Below are positions 1 through 6,732 of a stretch of DNA of 56,757 nt, piece after piece. Below the pieces are notes generated by a model. The model was not told the DNA's origin. It saw only the letters and a program-made list of their open reading frames with translations, and made no database searches. Origin of the DNA: Mycobacterium sp. E2479 (GTDB taxonomy: Bacteria > Actinomycetota > Actinomycetes > Mycobacteriales > Mycobacteriaceae); the NCBI RefSeq assembly GCF_001667925.1, contig NZ_LZJR01000024.1:1-56757 (forward strand), read 5' to 3'. The translations under genes and the position numbers were made by a program. Positions within the stretch are counted from its first letter, which is position 1. Each line of letters starts with the position of its first letter.

Positions 1-100
1 CGTTGCGCTGACCGCACAACTCCGCCAACTCCCCGAACAACACCTCAAGACGCTCGCTCGCGGTCACCCCCACGGCGTCAGCAGATGCGGTCAACGACAT
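1..100 (-). CDS. 5' end of a probable DUF222/HNH (13E12-like) protein, cut by the window edge
   Basis: Thirty-three codons are visible, reading leftward from an ATG at 100, with no stop before the edge. The fragment contains ERLEVLFGELAELCGQRN, which resembles the N-terminal helix of mycobacterial DUF222/HNH-endonuclease proteins (the 13E12 repeat family), many of which carry an 'FEELAEL.GQRN' segment. The family is multicopy and often lies at variable chromosomal sites. The catalytic HNH part would lie outside the window, so neither function nor intactness can be judged. No clear ribosome binding site is seen; a GTG two codons upstream is an alternative start. The assignment rests on remembered family resemblance only. 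Confidence 0.4.
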   Translation of the reverse strand, partial: MSLTASADAVGVTASERLEVLFGELAELCGQRN

Positions 101-247
101 GACCACATCATCGCAGCCACCACCGACAAAACCGGACCGTGAGACCCGCGCTGAATGCGCCAATTCAGGTTCTCGCGAGCAGACACAAAATCGCGTGCGC
201 GCGATCCGTTTGCGTGCGGTTTTGCGTCTGCTCATGCGGGCGAGCGC

Positions 248-3200
248 TCAGGCGTGGCGCGTGGCCTCTTGGGCAAGCTGGACGCGCGAAGCCAGGCCAA
301 GCTTGGTGTAGATGTGAGTGAGGTGGGTCTCGACCGTGCGCGGTGAGATGAAGAGCCTTGTGGCGATGTCCTTGTTGCCCAAGCCCTCGCTGACGAGCCG
401 GACGACGTCGAGTTCCGCCGGAGTGAGCGACGCCCAGCCGGTGGACGGGCGCTTGCGTTCGCCGCGGCCGCGCCGCGCGTAGGCGATCGCCTCCTCGGTG
501 GACAACGCGGCGCCCTCGGCCCAGGCGGCGTCGAAGTCGTTCGGGTCCATGGCATCTCGCAGCGCCGTGACCGACGCTTCGTAGTCGGCTTCGCGTACCG
601 CGTACCGCACCTCGCCGGTGCGCCGCCGGACGCCCTCCGCCGCACCGAAGAGCCGGGCTGCCTCGAAATAACTCTCGGCTCGCGCGGCCAGACGAGCTAG
701 ACAGTCGAAGATGTCGGGCACGCCTAGCTGTGCTCCTGTGTCGGCCGCGCACGCCAGCGCGTCGTGCGCGTCACGCTCGGCCGCTTCTGCCTCGTCCTCT
801 ACGAGCGCAACGCGGGCACGGGCATTCAACGCCATTACCCGAAACATCCCTCGGGTTGAGGACACCGCTCGATCGGCCGAGAGCCGGGCCGCAACGACAT
901 CGCCTGCGGCAAGCTCGGTTTCGGCTCGCCACGGCATGTTCGTCATATTGAAATCGGCACCAGGTAGGCGGCTATAGCCCTGTGTGAGGGCGTCTTTCGC
1001 TGCGGCGACGTCGCCCGCGGCCAGGTGTGCGGCACCTAACGCGAGATAGCCGAGTCCCTCGACCGCCGCGCCGAGCTCAGCGGCGGACTCGATGGCCGTT
1101 TCGGCGGCGGCGAGCGCCTCCGTCCTCTTACCCTGCCACCCAAGGACAAAGCTTTGCGTCATCAGGGCGTTGAACCGGGTCAACTGGTCGCCGGCAGCAT
1201 CGGCGTCGGCGATCAACTCCCGGAATTCGTCCTCGGCGCCTTGGAGGTCGCCACGCATCGCCCGACCTCCGGCGATCCCCCATAGGCGGCACTGACCCGA
1301 GGCGACCCGGTCACCGATCGCGTCGGCAAGGTCACGCCCTTCTTCGGCCGCACGCTCTGATATCGGCAGGCCAGCGATCATGGTCGCGTACGCCTGGAAG
1401 CCCAGCAGCTGACTCAGCCTCCATTTGTCGCCCAGGGCGCGCGCCGACTCGATGGCCTCGGCGAAGTATGTCGCCGCCTGATCGGGCTTGAACGCGGCCG
1501 TACCCACGCAGCCGGTGAGGGCCCGGACCAATAAGGAGGGGTTGTCGAGCTGGCGCGCGATCGCAAGCGCCTCGGCGGCCTGTTCCTGCCGCTGCGGCAT
1601 GCCCACCCACCCGTCCAACAGGGCCACGTCGGCCAGCGCCCGCGCCAGTACCGCCGGCGCCACCTCCCCGTCGACGGTCTTCAGGTCGGCCAGCGCCTCG
1701 TCGATCCAACTCATCCCTTCGCGTAGGCGGCCGCGCGTGAGCCACAGCGGCTGCAGCGACGAAGCGAGCTGCAGCGCGAGCTCGAGGTCGAGGTTTTCGC
1801 GGCTCCAGGCGAACGCCGCTCGCAGGTTATCGATCTCGGCTTCTATCTGCTCGACACGTCCCTGGTGGCCGGTCTCCGCTGGGGCGTCGAGCAGGGCGGC
1901 CATCGCGGTGTAGTAGTCGCGGTGACGCGCCCGCACGGCATCGGCTTCGCCGGACTCGCCGAGCTTTTCCAGCGCGTACTGCCGTACGGTTTCGAGCAGC
2001 CGGTACCGCGTTCGGCCGCCGGTGTTGTCCGCCACCACCAGCGATTTGTCCACCAGCAGGGTGAGCTGATCGAGGACCTGGTAGCGCTCGACTTCCGTGC
2101 CGCCGGCCACGGCACGGGCCGCGGCGAGATCGAAGCCACCCATGAACGGCGCAAGCCGGCGAAACAGCACCCGCTCGGACTCGGTCAGCAGGGCGTGGGA
2201 CCAATCCACCGAGGCGCGCAACGTCTGCTGACGGCGCACCGCGGTGCGCCGACCGCCGGTCAACAGCCGGAAGCGGTCGTTCAAGCTGTCCACGATCTCC
2301 TCGAGTGACAGCGCCCGCACCCGGGCGGCCGCCAGTTCGATGGCGAGCGGCATGCCGTCGAGGCGACGGCAGATCTCCTGCACCGCGTGCAGGTTCTCAT
2401 CGGTCATCATGAAATCGGATCGCACCCGGCGGGCCCGTTCCGCGAACAACTCGACCGCCTCGTCGTCCACGGAGAGGGACGGCACCCGCCAAATGACCTC
2501 GCCGTCGACGCCGATCGGCTCGCGACTCGTCGCCAATAGCGCCAAGCCGGGACAGGCGCTCAACAGCGCGGTGGTCAGCTCGGCAACCCCCTCCAGCAGG
2601 TGCTCGCAGTTGTCGAGAACGACCAACATCCGTCGGCCTGCAATGAACCGGATCAGCGTCGCGGTTGTGGAATGCCCCGGTTGTTCCTGCAGGCCGAGGG
2701 CACCCGCCATCGCGACCGGCACCAGATCGGGGTCGGCGATCGGCGCCAGGTCGACGTACCAGACTCCGTCATCGAAATCGCCGGTCATCTGGCCCGCTAC
2801 CTGGATGGCCAGCCGGGTTTTGCCCACGCCGCCCGCGCCGGTCAAGGTCACCAGCCGGTTGGCGGCGAGGCTCTGCCGCACATCGTCGATCTCCGCGCCA
2901 CGGCCGACGAAACTCGTCAGCGGTACCGGCAAATGCTCAGCGGCAACGGATTTCGATGTTCGAAGGGGCGGGAAGTCGTTGCGAATATCCGAATGACAGA
3001 GCTGCACCGCCCGTTCGGGACGGGCGACGCCGCGCAGTTCGTGCCTGCCGAGATCGGTCAGCCACGCGTTGGCCGGAAGCGCATCGGCCACCAAATCCTC
3101 GGTGGTACCCGAGAGCAACGTCTGGCCGCCGTGGCCAAGGTCTCGTAGGCGCGCAGTCCGATTGATCGTGGAGCCCACGTAGTTACCTTCATCGCGCAAC

Positions 3201-3532
3201 TGCACCTCGCCGGTATGCACGCCGATGCGCAATCGGATCGGGGCCAGCGGCGCCCGCTGCAATGCCAAGGCGCACGCGACCGCTTCGGTTGCGCGGGCGA
3301 ACGCCACCACGAAGCTGTCGCCCTCCCCCTGTTCGACGGGCCGCACCCCGCCATACGTGTCGAGCAACTCGGCCAGCGTGCGGTCCAGGCGAGCAAACGC
3401 GGCCGTCATCGCCTCGGGCTCGCTCTCCCACAGCCGCGTCGAGCCCTCGACGTCCGCGAGCAGCAGCGTCACCGTTCCAGTTGGCAGCACGTCGCTCCAG
3501 TTCAACTCCGCGCGCGGGTCAGTTTCGGTCAT
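248..3532 (-). CDS. Adenylate/guanylate cyclase-ATPase-LuxR regulator (1094 aa)
   Basis: This is a large multidomain regulator of the mycobacterial Rv0386/Rv1358 type. The N-terminal class III cyclase domain (about residues 15-165) has the metal site in VTLLLADVEGSTRLW, GEGDSFVVAF, and the transition-state Asn/Arg in GSTINRTARL. The position usually held by a purine-selecting Lys is in a VEQGEGD context, as in Rv0386-like cyclases with unusual selectivity. An NB-ARC/AAA ATPase follows, with P-loop GAGGVGKTRLA near residue 230, Walker B RMLVVLDNCEHLL and a GMPLAIELAA motif. Then come TPR-like helices and a C-terminal LuxR helix-turn-helix (last 60 residues, ending in SPRTVETHLTHIYTKLGLAS). It probably couples ligand or nucleotide sensing to transcription; the target genes are unknown. 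ATG 3532 was chosen because the family N-terminus begins near MTETD. ATGs at 3544 and 3568 are in frame and none has a strong RBS. Confidence 0.88.
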   Translation of the reverse strand: MTETDPRAELNWSDVLPTGTVTLLLADVEGSTRLWESEPEAMTAAFARLDRTLAELLDTYGGVRPVEQGEGDSFVVAFARATEAVACALALQRAPLAPIRLRIGVHTGEVQLRDEGNYVGSTINRTARLRDLGHGGQTLLSGTTEDLVADALPANAWLTDLGRHELRGVARPERAVQLCHSDIRNDFPPLRTSKSVAAEHLPVPLTSFVGRGAEIDDVRQSLAANRLVTLTGAGGVGKTRLAIQVAGQMTGDFDDGVWYVDLAPIADPDLVPVAMAGALGLQEQPGHSTTATLIRFIAGRRMLVVLDNCEHLLEGVAELTTALLSACPGLALLATSREPIGVDGEVIWRVPSLSVDDEAVELFAERARRVRSDFMMTDENLHAVQEICRRLDGMPLAIELAAARVRALSLEEIVDSLNDRFRLLTGGRRTAVRRQQTLRASVDWSHALLTESERVLFRRLAPFMGGFDLAAARAVAGGTEVERYQVLDQLTLLVDKSLVVADNTGGRTRYRLLETVRQYALEKLGESGEADAVRARHRDYYTAMAALLDAPAETGHQGRVEQIEAEIDNLRAAFAWSRENLDLELALQLASSLQPLWLTRGRLREGMSWIDEALADLKTVDGEVAPAVLARALADVALLDGWVGMPQRQEQAAEALAIARQLDNPSLLVRALTGCVGTAAFKPDQAATYFAEAIESARALGDKWRLSQLLGFQAYATMIAGLPISERAAEEGRDLADAIGDRVASGQCRLWGIAGGRAMRGDLQGAEDEFRELIADADAAGDQLTRFNALMTQSFVLGWQGKRTEALAAAETAIESAAELGAAVEGLGYLALGAAHLAAGDVAAAKDALTQGYSRLPGADFNMTNMPWRAETELAAGDVVAARLSADRAVSSTRGMFRVMALNARARVALVEDEAEAAERDAHDALACAADTGAQLGVPDIFDCLARLAARAESYFEAARLFGAAEGVRRRTGEVRYAVREADYEASVTALRDAMDPNDFDAAWAEGAALSTEEAIAYARRGRGERKRPSTGWASLTPAELDVVRLVSEGLGNKDIATRLFISPRTVETHLTHIYTKLGLASRVQLAQEATRHA

Positions 3533-3965
3533 GCTAGCCAGCATCTCGGGACGGTGAACCGCAAACATCGGGGAAATCCCGTATCTGGCCCCGGCCGCGG
3601 TCCCGCGTCGACGAAACGTCGCGCCAGCCGCCCAACCCGCTCATATCCGCGACCGGCCGGCCGCCCAGTTACGGGTTCTCCCCAGTCTGACGCTCCGAAA
3701 ATTGCACAGTCGAATCGGACGCACAGGCCGAGGAGGACCGCCATGACCGTGATCATCAACAGCGCTCCGAGCGAGCACTGAACCGGCAGTGCCCCCGCCG
3801 CGTGTGTGAGCGCTACCCGTGGCGCCACTGGAAACTTCGCCACCTCGAAAGTTACGTGGATCCACCCTGGCCGAGCACCTGGCCGGTGAACGCCTAAGTG
3901 ATATCTCGCAACATAATTCGCGTTCACTGCGCGAAAGTGGCGCCGAGCGATCTAGAATCCCGCTT
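3533..3965. other. Intergenic region with no convincing gene
   Basis: About 430 bases separate the LuxR-type regulator from the next plus-strand gene. A minus-strand open frame (ATG 3756, about 75 codons) begins with a hydrophobic stretch (MITVMAVLLGLCVRF) and ends in a TGA that overlaps the ATG at 3532 as ATGA. This could be coupling or chance, and the C-terminal part is Arg/Pro/Gly-rich and looks non-coding. The right end carries the promoter of the next gene. Confidence 0.4.
3953..3958 (+). promoter_or_regulatory. -10 box TAGAAT for a probable leaderless transcript
   Basis: TAGAAT matches the mycobacterial SigA -10 pattern TANNNT. It ends 7 nt before the in-frame GTG at 3966, so transcription would start at or next to the start codon. 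No good -35 is visible, which is common in mycobacteria. Confidence 0.5.
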
Positions 3966-4343
3966 GTGATGACCCCGTCTTACCCCTGGGGGGGCGATCG
4001 AGGGCAAATTGCGCGGCACCTTCGGCTGCCGTATCAGACGCTCCGCCAACGGCGGGCGCGACGTTTGTGCCACAGTTTCGAACGGGTGGGCGTTCGGACG
4101 GCACCGGAGCGGCTGCGGGCAATGCTCGATGGCGCGCCGCTGGCGGCACACGAAATGATCAACGTGAACTTCGCGTTGATCGCGATCCGGCTCGACCGCG
4201 AATCGCGCGCGGCGCGCTACAAGCGGTTGAAGAAGCGCGGCGCCCGTTCGCTGTTGTTCGCGGGCCTGGTCATGGTGGTGCTCAACTTCTTGATGTGCAT
4301 GGCCTACGTGTTGCTGAACCTGGCGGAGTCGGCGCCTTTGTAG
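3966..4343 (+). CDS. Small protein with one C-terminal transmembrane helix (125 aa), function unknown
   Basis: I do not recognise this gene. The N-terminal half is Arg-rich, with segments such as LRLPYQTLRQRRARR. A helical stretch (MINVNFALIAIRLDRESRAA) precedes a basic patch, and a single membrane helix near residues 95-118 contains GLVMVVLNFLMCMAYVLL. The start is placed at GTG 3966 because a -10 box lies 7 nt upstream; ATG 3969 is the next codon. It is convergent with the downstream response regulator gene, with only 4 nt between their stops. A basic cytoplasmic domain plus a tail anchor suggests a small DNA- or membrane-associated protein, but this is speculative. Confidence 0.55.
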   Translation: MMTPSYPWGGDRGQIARHLRLPYQTLRQRRARRLCHSFERVGVRTAPERLRAMLDGAPLAAHEMINVNFALIAIRLDRESRAARYKRLKKRGARSLLFAGLVMVVLNFLMCMAYVLLNLAESAPL

Positions 4344-4347
4344 GGCT

Positions 4348-5004
4348 TCAGCGCGGTGCGACGATGCCGTTGTCGTAGGCGTAGACGATCGCGGCGGCCC
4401 GGTCCCGCAGATCGAGCTTTCCGAAGATCCGCCCGACGTGGCTTTTGACCGTGACGCCTGAGATGCACAATTTGTCGGCGATCTCCGTATTCGACAGACC
4501 CTGGCCGATCAACGTCAGGACGTCGAGTTCGCGGCTGGTCAGCTCCCCGATCGCGGCGCCGCGGGGACCGGGAGCGGCCTCGCGGTACGTGGTGAGCACG
4601 CGCGAGGTGACCGCGGGATCGAGATAGCTGTCGCCCCTGGCAACAGCCCGCACCGCGCGGATCAGTTCCTCGGCGGACGAGTCTTTGAGCACGAAACCGG
4701 CCGCGCCGGCACGCAGTGCTCCCGATAACAGCTCGTCCTCGTTGAAGGTCGTCAGGGCGAGTACCGGCGGCCGGCCGCCCAGCCTGCGCGTCGCCTCAAT
4801 CCCGTCGACGCGGCGCATCCGCAGATCCATCACGACGACGTCGGGCCGGTGCTCGGCCACCGCGCCCGGCACCTCGTCACCGTCGGCGCACTCCGCGACG
4901 ATGGCGAAACCGTCCTTGCGGCGCAGGATCCGGCGCAGGCCCGAGCGCACCAAGTCCTGGTCGTCGACGAGCAGCACGGTGATCTCGGGCGTTGCGTCGA
5001 TCAT
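4348..5004 (-). CDS. NarL/LuxR-family response regulator (218 aa)
   Basis: The receiver domain has the acidic pair in VLLVDDQD (D14, D15), a phosphoacceptor Asp at position 60 in VVVMDLRM, a switch Thr in LALTTF and the conserved Lys in FVLKDSS. A LuxR-type HTH closes the protein, with motifs ELTSRELDVLTLIGQGLSN and VKSHVGRIFGKLDLRDR. The partner is the histidine kinase just upstream: its TGA overlaps this ATG in the sequence ATGA (5001-5004), so the two are translationally coupled. This overlap also sets the start, against a longer upstream frame. It probably binds the divergent promoter region that serves the kinase and the MmpL cluster; that target is inferred from gene arrangement only. 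Confidence 0.9.
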   Translation of the reverse strand: MIDATPEITVLLVDDQDLVRSGLRRILRRKDGFAIVAECADGDEVPGAVAEHRPDVVVMDLRMRRVDGIEATRRLGGRPPVLALTTFNEDELLSGALRAGAAGFVLKDSSAEELIRAVRAVARGDSYLDPAVTSRVLTTYREAAPGPRGAAIGELTSRELDVLTLIGQGLSNTEIADKLCISGVTVKSHVGRIFGKLDLRDRAAAIVYAYDNGIVAPR

Positions 5005-6218
5005 GCCTTGCACCACCATTGGCGCCAGGCGGCGTCGCCTTCGTGCAACGGGATTTCGGCGCACACCGCCCACCCGTCGCCGGTGGGGCCTACGTCGATG
5101 GCCCCGCCGAGCAGCTCGACCCGCTGGCGCATGCCACGCACGCCGCGGCCCTCGACCGATTGCGCGGCCACCACCGCCGCGGGAAGCCGGTTGGTGATGG
5201 CGAGTCTCGCCGAGGCCGACGAGATATCCAACATGACACCGGCTTTCGATTCCGGAGCATGCTTGGCGATGTTGGCCAGTGACTCCTGGGTAATGCGGTA
5301 TAGCGCGAGGCCGGCTGCCGCGGACACGTGATCGGTAGGCCCTTCGACGCAGAGCGAGACGGACAGACCGGCCCGCTGGAAACCCTCGACCAGCACCGAG
5401 ATGTCGTCGATGCCGGGTTCGGGAGCGGTCTGCGCGGTCTTGGCCGGCCAGTTGTCGAGCAGTCCGACGGTACGTCGGATGTCTGCCATCGCCTGGCGGC
5501 CCAGCCGCTCGGCCTGCTCCAGGGCGTCGACCGCGTCATCGACGTCGCGGTCCTGCTGCAGCGCGCGGCGCGCACCGGTCACGTGCAACAGAGTGATGCT
5601 CAGCGAATGGGCGATGACATCGTGTACTTCGCGCGCGATGCGGCGACGTTCGTCGGCGGCGGCGTGCTCGGCCAACATGTCCTGCGCCGCAATCTGTTCC
5701 GCCAGCAGCAGCCGCTGGGTGCGCATCAGGTAACCGAGCAGCCAGCCCGTCCCGATGAAACCCAGGTACAGCACCACAGCGTCCAGGCGGTGCAGGGCGG
5801 ACGCGGTGAGCAACATCGCGACGGCCGACATGGTTGCCAGCAAGCCGCCCAAGACTGACGCCAACGTCGAGACCACCAAGACCATCAACACCAAGAGCGC
5901 CGGTGCGAAATCGGCGTGAATGGGCGTGGACGTGCCGAACAGCGTCAGCGCGGTGGACGCCGACCAGGTTGCCCACAACGGCAACGGGGTGATCTTCGTG
6001 TTGAACACGAAAAACGCCACCTCGGGCGACAGGGCTATGGCGAACGCAGTCAGCGCCACGGGCAGATCGGCGGCGGGCCGTTGCAGCGTCCCGATCGTGC
6101 CGCCGAGCAAAAGCGAGACATCGACGGCGATCAAGGCCGCCCACGTGATACCGACGGGAATCAGCTCGCTTCGTCGACGCACCTGTTCCCGCAGGTAATT
6201 CGCTGCGGCATGCAACAT
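5001..6218 (-). CDS. Sensor histidine kinase of the HisKA_3/NarX-DesK class (405 aa)
   Basis: The N-terminal half carries about five to six hydrophobic segments (residues about 20-170) with short loops and no large extracellular domain, so the signal is probably sensed within or near the membrane. The dimerisation and phosphotransfer helix contains DERRRIAREVHDVIAHS, with the His of the HD pair as phosphoacceptor. The ATPase domain shows an N-box-like ITQESLANIAKHA and a glycine motif GRGVRGMRQRVELLGG. The usual DxG motif is degenerate (LAITNRLPAA), as in several mycobacterial kinases of this class. The ATG has no RBS but lies 6 nt after TAGGAT, so the transcript is probably leaderless. It is coupled to the response regulator gene by an ATGA overlap. 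Confidence 0.9.
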   Translation of the reverse strand: MLHAAANYLREQVRRRSELIPVGITWAALIAVDVSLLLGGTIGTLQRPAADLPVALTAFAIALSPEVAFFVFNTKITPLPLWATWSASTALTLFGTSTPIHADFAPALLVLMVLVVSTLASVLGGLLATMSAVAMLLTASALHRLDAVVLYLGFIGTGWLLGYLMRTQRLLLAEQIAAQDMLAEHAAADERRRIAREVHDVIAHSLSITLLHVTGARRALQQDRDVDDAVDALEQAERLGRQAMADIRRTVGLLDNWPAKTAQTAPEPGIDDISVLVEGFQRAGLSVSLCVEGPTDHVSAAAGLALYRITQESLANIAKHAPESKAGVMLDISSASARLAITNRLPAAVVAAQSVEGRGVRGMRQRVELLGGAIDVGPTGDGWAVCAEIPLHEGDAAWRQWWCKA

Positions 6219-6224
6219 CGTCCA

Positions 6225-6230
6225 ATCCTA
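6225..6230 (-). promoter_or_regulatory. -10 box TAGGAT for the two-component operon, leaderless
   Basis: On the minus strand TAGGAT is followed by 6 nt and then the kinase ATG at 6218. The spacing puts the predicted transcription start on the A of the ATG. It is the mirror image of the plus-strand box at 6340. Confidence 0.6.
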
Positions 6231-6339
6231 AAAGAGCTCGGCGCCTCATCACATCCTCCTGCGGTCGGCATGCGTCTCCGCCCGTGGTAGGAGACAAAGA
6301 CTGCACTTCGGCACGACGCGCGCCGACCCTCTGCTCTCC

Positions 6340-6345
6340 TAGCGT
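6340..6345 (+). promoter_or_regulatory. -10 box TAGCGT, leaderless start for the MmpL cluster
   Basis: TAGCGT fits TANNNT and lies exactly 6 nt before ATG 6352, predicting a leaderless mRNA. The two divergent boxes frame about 110 bp in which the response regulator could act on both promoters. Confidence 0.55.
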
Positions 6346-6351
6346 CGAGTC

Positions 6352-6732
6352 ATGACATGGACACTGCTGCACGACCGCATGGCCTTCATGGCCGAGGTGA
6401 TACGAGCCGCCGAGACGGACCCCGAGGCGGCACTTGCGTTGATCGACAAGTCATCCGAGGTGCCCGAGCTGTTCGGCGACAAGGAGGGCTTGATGCTTTC
6501 ACTCGGCCACCGATGGATCACGATGCTGGTGGCCAAACTGGATCAGGCGGCCTACGAGGGCGCTTCGGCCGAACAGGTGCGTGCCGATCTCGAAGCCGCC
6601 CATCCCGGGCTGCACGCGTTGGTGAAGATCGGCACCCGCTGCTCGCTGCGCGTGCGCTCCCTCACGCGTGGTGAGCATGTGGCCGTGGGCTTGTTCGGCG
6701 GGCCCACCAGTGATCGGCAGACCGTTGCATGA
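6352..6732 (+). CDS. Hypothetical protein upstream of mmpL (126 aa)
   Basis: I do not recognise the family. The protein is soluble and mostly helical, with an acidic N-terminal half (AAETDPEAALALIDKSSEVP), then MLSLGHRWITMLVAKLDQAA, and a basic C-terminus. The start ATG is supported by the leaderless promoter 6 nt upstream. The 3' end overlaps the beginning of the mmpL reading frame, so the two are probably one transcript with coupled translation. It occupies the place where an mmpS gene often sits, but it is not MmpS: there is no N-terminal membrane anchor and no MmpS motif. A regulatory or accessory role for the transporter is possible but unproven. Confidence 0.7.
   Translation: MTWTLLHDRMAFMAEVIRAAETDPEAALALIDKSSEVPELFGDKEGLMLSLGHRWITMLVAKLDQAAYEGASAEQVRADLEAAHPGLHALVKIGTRCSLRVRSLTRGEHVAVGLFGGPTSDRQTVA

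Noticed and set aside
3529..3756. Minus-strand 75-codon frame with a hydrophobic start whose TGA overlaps the regulator ATG
   Set aside because: Only the first 15 residues look like protein; the rest is Arg/Pro/Gly-rich and no RBS or homologue comes to mind. Kept as an intergenic note.
6352..6732. MmpS partner of the MmpL transporter
   Set aside because: There is no N-terminal TM anchor and no MmpS-like beta domain; the protein is soluble and helical.
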